From Legionellales bacterium (GTDB lineage: Bacteria > Pseudomonadota > Gammaproteobacteria > Berkiellales > Berkiellaceae), in contig PANA01000001.1 of assembly GCA_002708265.1 (NCBI GenBank), positions 186,001 through 250,000 on the forward strand: DNA of 64,000 bases, given 5' to 3'. The notes under the pieces were generated by a model that saw only the letters and a list, made by a program, of their open reading frames with translations, was not told the DNA's origin and did not search any database. The translations under genes and the position numbers were made by a program. Below, piece by piece: positions 1 through 8,809 of this stretch (positions are counted from its first letter, which is position 1; every line of letters starts with the position of its first letter).

Positions 1-63
1 TTCGCTTTCAGGCGCATATCCTTCAAATTGATGCTCTGGTTTAACGTAATTCGGTACTGGCAT
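1..63 (-). CDS. 5' end of an unidentified protein, cut by the window edge
   Basis: Only the first 21 codons are inside the window, reading leftward from an ATG at 63. The peptide begins MPVPNYVKPEHQFEGY. An AGG lies six bases before the ATG, which supports a real start. I do not recognise the family from so short a piece. It would be transcribed in the same direction as the hemW-rdgB genes on its right. Confidence 0.45.
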   Translation of the reverse strand, partial: MPVPNYVKPEHQFEGYAPESE

Positions 64-256
64 TTCCCACCTAACGATTCACTAGTTTGCAGACGGGTCA
101 ATCGCCTGCGACAAATATACTTATTTATCGGTGATTGAGTGAGAATCTTTAATGGGCGATAGAGATAAGCGGATATCCAAAGGGCTTAATATTCAAGGGG
201 TTAGAATATAAGCACTAGATCACCAGAAAAAAACGTGAGTATTAGCACGAAAAAAA
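64..256. other. intergenic gap, nothing identified
   Basis: This AT-rich gap of 193 bases separates the YcxB-like genes from the partial gene at the left edge. It must hold the leader of the partial gene if that gene has its own promoter. I see no hairpin with a T-run, no RNA gene and no convincing open frame. Confidence 0.4.
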
Positions 257-781
257 CTAGGCAAGGCGTTTTCTTATGCGTCTTTGGCGAACACGTAAAC
301 GCTTTAGTGTTTCTAGAAATTGGGCTTGTTCTTTGTCTCTAAAAGCGCTTGTTGGAATCCACAGATATTGACGGGAAGCCGTCATAACGATGTATCCATT
401 TTTCAAATGTAATACCAGAGTCAGCTTTTTAATGGGGGTTTGTCCAGAAAATTCACCACATTGCCAGGTTAGATCCTGTGAGGAAATCCGAACCGTCAAG
501 GGATGTTTCACTAGAGGATGGTTCTTTAGTCGCTTACCAATAAGCCAACGATTGAAGCGTACACGATAAAACACCCACAGTAATATTAATCCTATCATCG
601 CATATTCATTTGCGCCCAAACCAACTTCATACGCTTTTAGAGCATAAACAGTTAAAAGAACATAACCCATTAAATTAAAAGATTGGATCATAAACCGCAT
701 AAAAGGTTTTTGTTCAATGAATAATACACAGGCTTCTTTAAGCGTTTCTAAGCGCGCAGTATATTGTAATACGATAGTCAT
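257..781 (-). CDS. YcxB-like small membrane protein (copy 1)
   Basis: The 174-residue protein has two hydrophobic segments at about residues 30-50 and 58-75, followed by a soluble C-terminal domain ending in a basic tail (RVRQRRIRKRLA). The C-terminal pattern, with a strand reading NGYIVMTASRQYLWIPTSAF, resembles the YcxB-like domain, in which a short basic or aromatic strand is followed by an IP-x-x-AF turn. The gene lies 12 bases downstream of a related gene, so the two look like a tandem duplication co-transcribed with hemW. The function of the family is not established. The family call is by eye and only moderately sure. Confidence 0.6.
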   Translation of the reverse strand: MTIVLQYTARLETLKEACVLFIEQKPFMRFMIQSFNLMGYVLLTVYALKAYEVGLGANEYAMIGLILLWVFYRVRFNRWLIGKRLKNHPLVKHPLTVRISSQDLTWQCGEFSGQTPIKKLTLVLHLKNGYIVMTASRQYLWIPTSAFRDKEQAQFLETLKRLRVRQRRIRKRLA

Positions 782-793
782 TAGATAATCCTG

Positions 794-1327
794 TTAGCAC
801 GTCCACTCTGGGTGAGGTTCTATTCTTAGATGCTTTTCTGAAAATAGTTGTTTAACCGAGCGATGTGTATGAGCGCTGTCAAAGGCATCATAAGGGATCC
901 AAACAAATCGTCCACATGGTGCAACAATAATGTACCCATTAGTTGGTTCTAGAACCATAGGGATATCCTGCCATTTGGCTTCGTCATCATGCAGCGCATC
1001 AGAATCACTTGAATACTTGATGCCGTCATCCGAAAAAACAACGTGAATAGGCTGGTTATGAATGGAATGACGCCGCATGTTTTTATGAATTAATGACTCA
1101 TAAATGCGATAGCGTCCAAAAATAAAGGCTACTGCACATAGATGAATGAGGACAATATAGGCGTTTAAATCTGCGCTGGTATAGTAATACGGCAAAGAAA
1201 CAGCAGTCCCTAGGGCGGCAACCACGGTTATCAACTTCCAGACGAAACTAGAAAGGTGATATTGAACATACAAAATAGCTGCTCGAGCCATTTGCAAACC
1301 ATCTGAACGATACTGGATTTCAATCAT
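794..1327 (-). CDS. YcxB-like small membrane protein (copy 2)
   Basis: This 177-residue protein has the same plan as its downstream neighbour. It has two membrane segments near residues 30-50 and 57-72, then a soluble domain containing NGYIIVAPCGRFVWIPYDAF, which aligns with NGYIVMTASRQYLWIPTSAF of the other copy. Its start overlaps the end of hemW by eight bases, which suggests translational coupling at the distal end of the rdgB-hemW operon. No catalytic motif is visible. The shared C-terminal strand pattern is the reason for the YcxB-like call. Confidence 0.6.
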   Translation of the reverse strand: MIEIQYRSDGLQMARAAILYVQYHLSSFVWKLITVVAALGTAVSLPYYYTSADLNAYIVLIHLCAVAFIFGRYRIYESLIHKNMRRHSIHNQPIHVVFSDDGIKYSSDSDALHDDEAKWQDIPMVLEPTNGYIIVAPCGRFVWIPYDAFDSAHTHRSVKQLFSEKHLRIEPHPEWTC

Positions 1328-2501
1328 CTTTTAAAAATAAGCTCACAACTGAGTCTGCTAATCGATAGCCACTATCGGTTAACTGAACCTTATCCCCGTG
1401 AATAGGGGCAACCCAACCATTGGCTTGAGCTTTAGCAAGTGTCGGTAACAAAGTCTCTCGCGATAATCCCGTTCGAGATTCATAATCCATTAGCGTAAAG
1501 CCCTCTTTCAAACGACATGCGCCCAACATAAACTCAAAAGGAATTTCTTCAGGAGCAACGACGGTTGTAGTGGCTTCGCAGTCTTCTAAATACGCTTTAG
1601 GGTGTCGCGGTTTCGTTGTTCGGTGCAATTGTCCTAAATCGGGTCGCGACAACTTACCATGCGCGCCAGCGCCAATACCAACATAATCACCAAAAGACCA
1701 ATAACCGATATTATGGTAGCACGGTTTGTCTCGGTGATAAGCAGATATCTCATAGCGAGAAAATCCAGAAGCTGATAATTTTTCCAGTCCTGTCTCAAAT
1801 ATATCCGCCTGTAATCCTTCATCTGGCAAGTGTGGCGGTGGCTGGTGGTGAAAGGCGGTGTTGGGCTCTAAAGTAAGTTGGTACCAAGACAAATGACTGG
1901 TCTCTAAATCGATAGCGGTCTGGAGATCTAGCATCGCCTCACCAACGCTTTGGCCTGGTAAAGCAAACATGATGTCGCAGTTGATATTCGTGAATCCAGC
2001 TGCTTTTGCTTGCGCAAAGGCTTCAAGCGCGGCAGAACGATCGTGAATTCGCCCCAAGGTTTTCAGCTGGGCATTTGAAAAACTTTGAGCACCTATCGAT
2101 ATGCGATTAATACCAGCGTCACGAAAAGCGGCGAACTTACTTACTTCAGCCGAGCCGGGATTCGCTTCTAGAGTAATTTCAGCATCCGGTAATAATCCAA
2201 CACGAGCTCGAATGCCTGCTAGTAAGGCTTCATAAAATGCACCGGAAAGCAGGCTAGGCGTTCCCCCACCAATAAAGATGGTACTAATCCGTCGCCCCCA
2301 AATAGCGGGGAGTGTATTCTCTAAATCCTTAAGAAGCTGCTCAAGGTATAACGTCTCTGGTATGGGAGCCCTTAATGGATGACTGTTAAAATCACAATAT
2401 GGACACTTTTTTTCACACCAAGGGGTGTGAATGTAGAGCCCCAATGGAATATCTTGCCCAAAATTTAGGTTGCCGCGCGGCGCTCGAAAATTAAGCTTCA
2501 T
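1320..2501 (-). CDS. hemW: HemW, heme chaperone (radical SAM family)
   Basis: HemW is a coproporphyrinogen-dehydrogenase-like radical SAM protein now regarded as a heme chaperone for respiratory enzymes. The 393-residue protein has the iron-sulfur motif at Cys29, Cys33 and Cys36 (CEKKCPYC), then FIGGGTPSLL and the EANPGS segment of the SAM-binding barrel. The later C-terminal HemN-like region includes GIGAGAHGKL. Length is normal for the family. Its ATG overlaps the rdgB stop by four bases (ATGA). The pair rdgB-hemW is conserved in many gammaproteobacteria, so this is a confident call. Confidence 0.95.
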   Translation of the reverse strand: MKLNFRAPRGNLNFGQDIPLGLYIHTPWCEKKCPYCDFNSHPLRAPIPETLYLEQLLKDLENTLPAIWGRRISTIFIGGGTPSLLSGAFYEALLAGIRARVGLLPDAEITLEANPGSAEVSKFAAFRDAGINRISIGAQSFSNAQLKTLGRIHDRSAALEAFAQAKAAGFTNINCDIMFALPGQSVGEAMLDLQTAIDLETSHLSWYQLTLEPNTAFHHQPPPHLPDEGLQADIFETGLEKLSASGFSRYEISAYHRDKPCYHNIGYWSFGDYVGIGAGAHGKLSRPDLGQLHRTTKPRHPKAYLEDCEATTTVVAPEEIPFEFMLGACRLKEGFTLMDYESRTGLSRETLLPTLAKAQANGWVAPIHGDKVQLTDSGYRLADSVVSLFLKDD

Positions 2502-3094
2502 AACCCTTCAAAAAGCAGCAAATCTGCTAGCTGGGCTAACGCTTTTCCTCGATGAGACAGGCGGTTTTTATCTTCAGCCGATAGTTGGGCTGCCGTACAA
2601 TGATGCGTTGGCACCCAAAAAATAGGATCGTAGCCAAATCCGTGATCACCTTCTGGACGACGAACGATGGCGCCTTCCCAGCGTGCTTGGCAGATCATCG
2701 GAATGGGGTCTTCTGGATGACGCACTAATACTAGGCAGCAATAAAAATAGGCCTCAGGATTTTCATCCGAACACGTTTTTAGCTGGTGCAAGAGGTGCTG
2801 AACGTTTTCTTTATCCGTAGCACCTTCTTTAGCATATCGCGCAGAGAAAACACCGGGGGCTCCCCCTAAGTAAGGAACCACTAAGCCAGAATCATCTGCG
2901 AGCGCAGGCTGGCCACTTTGTATTGCGGCATGGCGTGCCTTGATTAAGGCATTCTCAACAAAAGATAGGCCAGTTTCAGGTGGGGAAGTAATGGCAAGAT
3001 GCGATTGTGCAATAAAGCGACGACCTGGCTGGTCAAGCACCGCTTTCATTTCGGTGAGCTTTCCTTCATTGCCGGTGGCTATCACAATATCCAT
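2498..3094 (-). CDS. rdgB: RdgB/HAM1 non-canonical purine NTP pyrophosphatase
   Basis: The enzyme hydrolyses dITP, XTP and related deaminated purine triphosphates to monophosphates, keeping them out of DNA and RNA. The 198-residue protein starts with the family signature IATGNEGKLTEM and contains ALADDSGLVVPYLGGAPGV, with the catalytic Asp region, followed by SARYA. Near the C-terminus it has HGFGYDPIFW and LSHRGKALAQL, both standard HAM1 motifs. It is the upstream gene of hemW. In related genomes it is usually next to yggT, but here an unrelated gene at 3130-4236 sits between them. Confidence 0.96.
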   Translation of the reverse strand: MDIVIATGNEGKLTEMKAVLDQPGRRFIAQSHLAITSPPETGLSFVENALIKARHAAIQSGQPALADDSGLVVPYLGGAPGVFSARYAKEGATDKENVQHLLHQLKTCSDENPEAYFYCCLVLVRHPEDPIPMICQARWEGAIVRRPEGDHGFGYDPIFWVPTHHCTAAQLSAEDKNRLSHRGKALAQLADLLLFEGL

Positions 3095-3129
3095 TACAAA
3101 ACCCCTATCATCATAAATAAACCAGTATC

Positions 3130-4236
3130 TTACTGGGGCTTGAGAGGATAAGGCAATCGGTCTGATTTACTATGCTCGTCGTCCTGCCGGCAGTCCATAG
3201 GAGCAGGCGCCTGACTTAGGCTTCTATGGGCCGCGTACATTGGTGACCATGCCTGTTGGGCCCTTAGATCAGCTGATTTTTCAGTCATGTGCTTAAGAGA
3301 TAAGCAGGTTACTGGAAAGTCATCACTCGATAATCGATGTAAGGCCGTATTCGCAAGCTTCACTCTTTGTTCAGCAGGTAGAAGCTCTGTTTGCAGAACT
3401 GCTTTTAAACAAGCCGCCAGGAGCTTGTCTGCTTGTGAAATATAGTGGTTCTTTTTTTGTTTGACTGTCTCGAGAGTTGATAGCGCCTCTTGAACAGCTG
3501 CAAGTTGCTCTTCTTCAGAGTCATAAAATCTCCTGGGGAGCAATTCGGCGTCTTTAGCAGCAAGATTGTGGCGAAGGCAAAAACTGTCATGTAAGCAGGT
3601 CGCTGATAATGAGAGATGGTTGTTGTTATCAAGCAGTACCTCTTCTAAAAATCGAATGGTATTTGTTCGAAGGGTACCTTCCCATAAGATTCCCCCCAAA
3701 TCAGAGGCAGGAGAACTAACGTAATAAAGAACTGCTTGGGTTCTTAGGGCAGCAGAAATCATTTCATTTGCCACGGACAATAGTGTTTGAGGATCAATTT
3801 CGGCACCTGAAAGAGACACTGAAAAAAGAGAGGGCTTCATCGTTCGAAGTAAAAAATTAAGATTGCTTAGTACGCTTGGTGCTTGTTTTTTGAGTAAAGC
3901 TTTAACTGTTCCAGCATAAACTGTGGTTTTTTTTTGAGCATAATTAATGAGCCAGTATGCACAGAAGGTTGAAAATATATTGGGACAATGGTTTGCCAGG
4001 CGTTCCAAGTAAGGAGCATAGTTAGAATTTTTAAACGTCAAATCAACAAGTATTCTGTCTAACTCTTGAGAAGCTAACGCTTCAGCACTATAACGGTGGA
4101 GATTTTGAAAAAAAGCGCGCAATTGCATGTCGCCGGCAGAGATTTCACCAGAGCGCATCTTTTGAATAAACGCGGCCAGTTCAGCTTCACTATGGAATAA
4201 AGGGCTCCCTTGTGGTTCAAAATCAGGTGTTAACAT
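3130..4236 (-). CDS. unrecognised 368-residue protein, possible effector
   Basis: I do not recognise this protein. It is predicted to be mainly alpha-helical and soluble, with no signal peptide and no clear membrane segment. Several amphipathic stretches are followed by a Lys/Gln/Glu-rich helix around residues 240-275. The C-terminal 40 residues are polar and low in structure (QAPAPMDCRQDDEHSKSDRL). It interrupts the usually contiguous yggT-rdgB block, which is the kind of position where species-specific genes are found. A sigma70-like promoter lies at 4274-4302. A role as a secreted effector is only an inference from ORFan status, soluble helical nature and the likely host-associated lineage. 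Confidence 0.7.
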   Translation of the reverse strand: MLTPDFEPQGSPLFHSEAELAAFIQKMRSGEISAGDMQLRAFFQNLHRYSAEALASQELDRILVDLTFKNSNYAPYLERLANHCPNIFSTFCAYWLINYAQKKTTVYAGTVKALLKKQAPSVLSNLNFLLRTMKPSLFSVSLSGAEIDPQTLLSVANEMISAALRTQAVLYYVSSPASDLGGILWEGTLRTNTIRFLEEVLLDNNNHLSLSATCLHDSFCLRHNLAAKDAELLPRRFYDSEEEQLAAVQEALSTLETVKQKKNHYISQADKLLAACLKAVLQTELLPAEQRVKLANTALHRLSSDDFPVTCLSLKHMTEKSADLRAQQAWSPMYAAHRSLSQAPAPMDCRQDDEHSKSDRLPYPLKPQ

Positions 4237-4273
4237 ATCACGGACCTACTGCTTGGAATATAAATGGACCTTG

Positions 4274-4302
4274 ATCATAATCAGCATCCGCTTAAATCAC
4301 AA
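4274..4302 (-). promoter_or_regulatory. predicted sigma70 promoter of the ORFan at 3130-4236
   Basis: On the minus strand a TTGTGA (4302-4297) is followed after exactly 17 bases by TATGAT (4279-4274), close to the -35 and -10 consensus. It lies about 40 bases upstream of the ORFan start codon. The ORFan may therefore be expressed separately from the yggS-proC-yggT genes before it. Confidence 0.5.
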
Positions 4303-4358
4303 CTAGAAGGAGGGCGACTAACCTAGCGTAAAACTAATGAGTCGTTAGCGTGGCATGC

Positions 4359-4931
4359 TTACCCGCCAACAATAGCAGAGTGCATCATGGGGTTCGCCAG
4401 CAAAATTAACGCTAACTGGAGACCAATCATGACTGGCAGAGGTGATAAATCAAGCCCCCCTAATGAGGGCAGCACTTTTTGCACTGGACGCAGTAGTGGC
4501 GCGATCATTCCGCTAAGGAAGGCAGCACCAGGATGGGTAGGGTTAGAGATAAACCAACTGAGCAAAACATATCCAATAAGGATATAAAAATATAAAGAAA
4601 TCCAACATTTTAAAAGGTTTCCTGCCGCCCACATCCCCATACTCTCAGCAACTGGCAGATGGCCACTGAGTATCCAGCTGGTACAAGCAACTTCTAAAAC
4701 AGATAGTGAACACACCAGTATCAAACTGGCCGTATCAAATCGACGCAGCGGAGGTAAAATACGGCGTAATGGAATCACCACTGGGCTGGTTGCTTTAATA
4801 ATAAATTGAACGATTGGATTGTCCGCTGCAATAGAGGAAAAAGGCAGCATAAAGCGCATCACAATGAGGCTCATTAAAAAATCAAACAAAATCTGTGTGA
4901 CAAAAAGTAGGGCTTGGGTCGTCGGGGTCAT
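4359..4931 (-). CDS. yggT: YggT family integral membrane protein
   Basis: This 190-residue protein holds two YggT repeats of paired membrane segments. The first repeat is near residues 5-70 (FDFLMSLIVMRFMLPF, then IVQFIIKATSPVVIPLRRILP). The second is near residues 110-180 (FYILIGYVLLSWFIS, then LLRPVQKVLPSLGGLDLSPL). The P-x-x-R-x-x-P loops are diagnostic. YggT proteins are inner-membrane proteins linked with osmotic stress tolerance and cell-division or envelope loci, but the biochemical role is unclear. Its start overlaps the proC stop by four bases, as in the common yggS-proC-yggT operon. Confidence 0.93.
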   Translation of the reverse strand: MTPTTQALLFVTQILFDFLMSLIVMRFMLPFSSIAADNPIVQFIIKATSPVVIPLRRILPPLRRFDTASLILVCSLSVLEVACTSWILSGHLPVAESMGMWAAGNLLKCWISLYFYILIGYVLLSWFISNPTHPGAAFLSGMIAPLLRPVQKVLPSLGGLDLSPLPVMIGLQLALILLANPMMHSAIVGG

Positions 4932-5749
4932 GATGCTTCTCCAGGGTTAGCGAGAACTTTAGCACGGGCAATAGCCGCTTGAGCACCAGCTTTTAAAGCT
5001 TTTGCCATGCCCTTTTTTTCAAAAGTGTCTAAAGCCGCAGCGGTTGTGCCCCCTTTAGCAGCAACTCTCTTTTTTAAAGTAGAGACATCTGGATCGGCTT
5101 GCGCCATACTCGCGGCCCCAAAAGCCGTTTGAATCACCAATTGTTGAGCCGTCTTAAGAGGTAGCCCTTGAGCCACTGCCTCTTCAATCAGCGCTTCCAT
5201 CACATAGAAAAAGTACGCCGGTCCAGATCCTGAGATGCCAGTGACCATATTTAAATCTGTTTCTTCATCACACCAGACAGTAGTAGAGACCGTTTGAAGT
5301 AGTGTTTCAGAAAAAGTGCGTTGCTCTGCTGTGACCATTGCATTCGCTACCATCGCACTGGCGCCTTGACCCACTAAAGCAGGTGTGTTCGGCATGACCC
5401 TGATAACAGGTTGTTGCTCTCCAAGTAGCTGCGCATAGGTGGCAAATGGAATGCCGGTAGCAACGGAAATCCACAATTTGGTGCCCGAAACATTAAGTGC
5501 TTTTAAACAATCTGTCATCATCTGAGGCTTAATCGCTAACACAATGACATCTGCATTATCAATCAACTGTTGGTTGCTTTTGGCAATGCTAATACCAAAG
5601 CTTTCGTGTAATGCTTCACACTTTTCAAGATGTGGATCGCTGACAAGAATGGCAGAAGGCGGGTAGCCATTTTGAACCAAGCCCCCAATAAGGGCTGTGG
5701 CCATATTACCAGCACCAATAAATCCTAAGGTTTGCTTCTTCTCAGTCAC
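4928..5749 (-). CDS. proC: ProC, pyrroline-5-carboxylate reductase
   Basis: ProC reduces pyrroline-5-carboxylate to proline with NAD(P)H, the last step of proline synthesis. The N-terminus TLGFIGAGNMATALIGG is the dinucleotide-binding GxGxxA fold. The C-terminal dimer domain has GISGSGPAYFFYVMEAL and the signature AAKGGTTAAALDTFE. I chose the GTG at 5749 because GGAG lies six bases upstream. The longer frame would begin at a TTG at 5776, deep inside yggS and without such a site. It overlaps the yggS end by eight bases. The length of 273 residues is normal. Confidence 0.95.
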   Translation of the reverse strand: MTEKKQTLGFIGAGNMATALIGGLVQNGYPPSAILVSDPHLEKCEALHESFGISIAKSNQQLIDNADVIVLAIKPQMMTDCLKALNVSGTKLWISVATGIPFATYAQLLGEQQPVIRVMPNTPALVGQGASAMVANAMVTAEQRTFSETLLQTVSTTVWCDEETDLNMVTGISGSGPAYFFYVMEALIEEAVAQGLPLKTAQQLVIQTAFGAASMAQADPDVSTLKKRVAAKGGTTAAALDTFEKKGMAKALKAGAQAAIARAKVLANPGEAS

Positions 5750-6428
5750 TACGCGCTCCAAAAATTGCTTCGCCAACTCGTATCATTGTACTGCCTTGGC
5801 ATATTGCAGCTTTAAAATCTGCACTCATGCCCATGGACAGGGTATCACACTCCGGGTAGTGTCGACATAATTGCTCAAAAGCCTCAACAATAGGCGCAAA
5901 GTTTTCACACTGCTCTGTAAAGCCAGATACGCGTGGCGGGATTGCCATAATGCCCCTGAGCCTGACTCGCTCTAGTGATTGAATGGTTTTAGCCAAATAA
6001 AGTAGCGTCTCCCTACAAATGCCTGCCTTGCTAGATTCATCATGAGCATTCACTTGAATAAGTAGGTTGAGTGGAGGCTTATTTGTTGAACGAGCGGTTG
6101 ATAGGCGCGTGGCCAAATCTGCATCATTGATGGTATGTATCCAATCAAATGCATTGGCAGCCTTTTTGGCCTTGTTGCGCTGCAAGGGGCCAATTAAATG
6201 CCACTCAATCGGCAAATGGGATAAAATGACCTGTTTTTCAAGCGCTTCTTGAACATAATTTTCACCAAACGCGCGCTGGCCAGCAGTAAATGCCACCTCA
6301 ATGGCGTTGCTAGATTGGCGTTTGCTCACCGCTAGTAACTTCACCAGCTGTGGTTTTCGGCTACACTCTAAACAAGCCAGCTGAATTTGCTGGGTTATTG
6401 CCTCAAGCGTTTGGGGGATATTGGTCAT
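5742..6428 (-). CDS. yggS: YggS/PLPBP, pyridoxal-phosphate homeostasis protein
   Basis: The protein binds pyridoxal 5'-phosphate in an alanine-racemase-like single-domain barrel and helps maintain vitamin B6 and amino-acid homeostasis. It has no known catalytic activity. Family motifs are LLAVSKRQSSNAIEVAF (with the PLP lysine), FGENYVQEALEK, EWHLIGPLQRNKAKKA and the C-terminal LSMGMSADFKAAICQGSTMI. I start at the ATG at 6428 (MTNIPQ), giving 228 residues. The longer frame adds 13 unconserved residues. It is divergent from pilT with 50 bases between the genes, the common arrangement in gammaproteobacteria. Confidence 0.95.
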   Translation of the reverse strand: MTNIPQTLEAITQQIQLACLECSRKPQLVKLLAVSKRQSSNAIEVAFTAGQRAFGENYVQEALEKQVILSHLPIEWHLIGPLQRNKAKKAANAFDWIHTINDADLATRLSTARSTNKPPLNLLIQVNAHDESSKAGICRETLLYLAKTIQSLERVRLRGIMAIPPRVSGFTEQCENFAPIVEAFEQLCRHYPECDTLSMGMSADFKAAICQGSTMIRVGEAIFGARSD

Positions 6429-6478
6429 AGCACATCCAATCATAATAAGTATGGTAGCTAAACTCAAGGAAGCATAAG

Positions 6479-7513
6479 ATGGAAATTACAGAATTGTTAA
6501 CCTTTGCAGTAAAGAACAACGCCTCTGACTTACACTTATCTTCTGGGCAGCCACCAATCATACGGGTCGACGGTAATCTGAAAAGACTTGATTTGCCTGC
6601 AATGGATGACAAGCAAGTAAAAGCTTCTATTTATGACATCATGAATGACGAGCAGCGTAAAGATTTTGAGCAAAATTGGGAAAGTGACTTTTCATTTGAA
6701 GTAAAAGGTTTGGCGCGGTTTAGGGTGAATGTTTTTCAACAAAATCGTGGAATTGGAGGGGTTTTTAGGACCATTCCAAGTGAAGTATTAACACTAAAAG
6801 ATATTCAAGCGCCCGCTGTCTTTAAAGATATAGCGCATCAGCCACGGGGCTTGGTTCTGGTGACGGGGCCTACTGGTTCTGGTAAAAGTACAACCTTAGC
6901 AGCGATGGTGAATGAAATTAATGAAAGCAGACCCGATCACATTCTGACAATTGAAGATCCGATTGAATTTGTTCACGACAGTAAAAAGTCATTAATAAAC
7001 CAACGAGAAGTACATAAAGACACTAAAAGCTTTAACGCGGCACTGCGTTCTGCATTGCGGGAAGACCCCGATGTCATCTTAGTTGGGGAGATGCGAGATC
7101 TAGAAACTATCCGTCTGGCACTAACCGCGGCAGAAACAGGACACTTAGTTTTTGGCACTTTGCATACAACCTCAGCAGCAAAAACCATTGATAGGATTGT
7201 TGATGTGTTTCCCGGTGCTGAAAAAGATATGGTTCGAACAATGCTATCTGAGTCTTTAGTGGGCGTTATTTCACAAACCCTACTTAAGAAAAAGGATAAA
7301 GGGCGAGTTGCTGCGCATGAAATTATGATTTGTAACTCAGCAATCCGAAACTTAATTCGTGAAAATAAAGTCGCCCAAATGTATTCAGCAATTCAAACAG
7401 GTCAGGGTGTCGGAATGCAAACACTCGATCAGTGTTTAAAAAATCTTGTTCAAAAAGGCATTATTGACAAAGAGCAAGCAAAAGAAAAAGCTGTTAACAA
7501 ATCTCAGTTTTAA
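6479..7513 (+). CDS. pilT: PilT, type IV pilus retraction ATPase
   Basis: PilT is the hexameric motor that depolymerises type IV pili, powering twitching motility and DNA uptake. The 344-residue protein has Walker A GPTGSGKS at residues 130-137 (Lys136), an Asp box around ILTIEDPIEF, Walker B DVILVGEMRD, and a His box region GHLVFGTLHTT. It also has the C-terminal AIRNLIRE motif that distinguishes PilT-type retraction ATPases. A clear AAGGAAG precedes the ATG. It shares the small divergent region with yggS and overlaps the end of the convergent transporter gene by four bases. No pilU follows. Confidence 0.97.
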   Translation: MEITELLTFAVKNNASDLHLSSGQPPIIRVDGNLKRLDLPAMDDKQVKASIYDIMNDEQRKDFEQNWESDFSFEVKGLARFRVNVFQQNRGIGGVFRTIPSEVLTLKDIQAPAVFKDIAHQPRGLVLVTGPTGSGKSTTLAAMVNEINESRPDHILTIEDPIEFVHDSKKSLINQREVHKDTKSFNAALRSALREDPDVILVGEMRDLETIRLALTAAETGHLVFGTLHTTSAAKTIDRIVDVFPGAEKDMVRTMLSESLVGVISQTLLKKKDKGRVAAHEIMICNSAIRNLIRENKVAQMYSAIQTGQGVGMQTLDQCLKNLVQKGIIDKEQAKEKAVNKSQF

Positions 7514-8754
7514 GCGGGCTGCGTAGCCGGTTGAGGGATGCCCTGACGCCTAAGCTGCGCAATCATTAAAATAGCCGGTAAACTTAAAGCAAAACTGACT
7601 AAGAAAAAATTTTCCCAGCCCTGATATTCTACAAACCAGCCTGAGAACATACCAAAGATTGTTCGACTAAATGCCGCAAAAGAAGTGAATAAAGCATAAT
7701 GACTCGCCGTAAACCGCTTATCACACATCAATCCTAGATATGCAACTAATGCGATAGATGCCATTTGAGAAAAGAAATGATCTACTGAAATAGTGAGTAT
7801 TAGCCCGCTAATGGAATGCCCCCACTGGGCTAGAAACCAATAGGAAAATGGAGAAAAGCTTTGCGCTATACCGCTGATGAATAAGGTTCTAAAAATGCCA
7901 TAGCGCATCACACACCAGCCGCCCATTAAAGAGCCAGCGACGGTGGCACAAAACCCATAGAGTTTAGTGATCGTTGCGACCTCCATTTTGGTGAAATCCA
8001 TCGCTTCATAAAATGGCGTACTCATGACATCTAAAATGCTATGTCCTAGTTTATATAGAACAATAAAGGCCAATAACCAAAACCAGTTGCGACGTTGAAA
8101 AAACACCTTTAGCGGTAGCCACAGTTTTTTGGAGTAACGATGGTCATTATTGGCGTTGATAGGCGTGTTTTCACCCAGCCAAAAGGCTCCAGCTTGCCCA
8201 ACGAATAATAAAATAGCGATAAACTGATAGGCATAAGCCCAACCCCACCAGTGTGCAATAGAAAGCCCTAGCGCCCCAGCTAAGAGCGTGCCCAATCGAT
8301 AGCCATTAATGGCCATAGCTGCCCCCAGTCCTTGTTCTCGCTCTGACAGCTGCTCTACACGTAAGGCGTCAATGACAATATCCTGGCTGGCCGAAAAAAA
8401 GGCCACGGCCAAAGCACAAAGTGCACTCCAGGTTAACTGTGAGACAGGGTTAAATTGGCCCATCAGAACCATGCTAAAAATTAGAAGAGGTTGTATTACC
8501 ATTAGCCAGGCCCGGCGATGGCCCACTTTCTGACTTAACCATGGAACAGGCGTTGCATCAAAAAAAGGTGCCCAAATAAACTTCAGTGAGTAAGGTAAGC
8601 CCAAACAGGATAGTAGGCCGATTTGAGTATAAGAAATCCCAACTTCAGCCAACCAAAAAGCATAGTTTCCCAAGACCATCAGAAGTGGCAGACCACTGGC
8701 GACGCCTAAACATAAAGCGCCAATCATTGAGCGAGATAGTGGAGGTATTCGCAT
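7510..8754 (-). CDS. AmpG-like MFS permease
   Basis: The 414-residue protein is a polytopic inner-membrane transporter of the major facilitator superfamily with about 12 membrane segments. The N-terminus resembles AmpG, the importer of anhydro-muropeptides for peptidoglycan recycling: LGVASGLPLLMVLGNYAFWL, then IGLLSCLGLPYSLKFIWAPF and an SASQDIVIDALRVE segment. It is shorter than Escherichia coli AmpG and lacks its two extra helices. Substrate identity is therefore inferred. The start at 8754 has only a weak ribosome binding site. The gene faces pilT and stands apart from pyrC' by 55 bases. Confidence 0.82.
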   Translation of the reverse strand: MRIPPLSRSMIGALCLGVASGLPLLMVLGNYAFWLAEVGISYTQIGLLSCLGLPYSLKFIWAPFFDATPVPWLSQKVGHRRAWLMVIQPLLIFSMVLMGQFNPVSQLTWSALCALAVAFFSASQDIVIDALRVEQLSEREQGLGAAMAINGYRLGTLLAGALGLSIAHWWGWAYAYQFIAILLFVGQAGAFWLGENTPINANNDHRYSKKLWLPLKVFFQRRNWFWLLAFIVLYKLGHSILDVMSTPFYEAMDFTKMEVATITKLYGFCATVAGSLMGGWCVMRYGIFRTLFISGIAQSFSPFSYWFLAQWGHSISGLILTISVDHFFSQMASIALVAYLGLMCDKRFTASHYALFTSFAAFSRTIFGMFSGWFVEYQGWENFFLVSFALSLPAILMIAQLRRQGIPQPATQPA

Positions 8755-8809
8755 GCACAGACTTGCCGTTGGGTTATAAAGTGAAAAAGTGTACCGGCAT
8801 TTAGGAGAC

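Noticed and set aside
1616-1876. Open frame on the + strand inside hemW
   Set aside because: It is an antisense shadow of a clear radical SAM gene, without family motifs or ribosome binding site.
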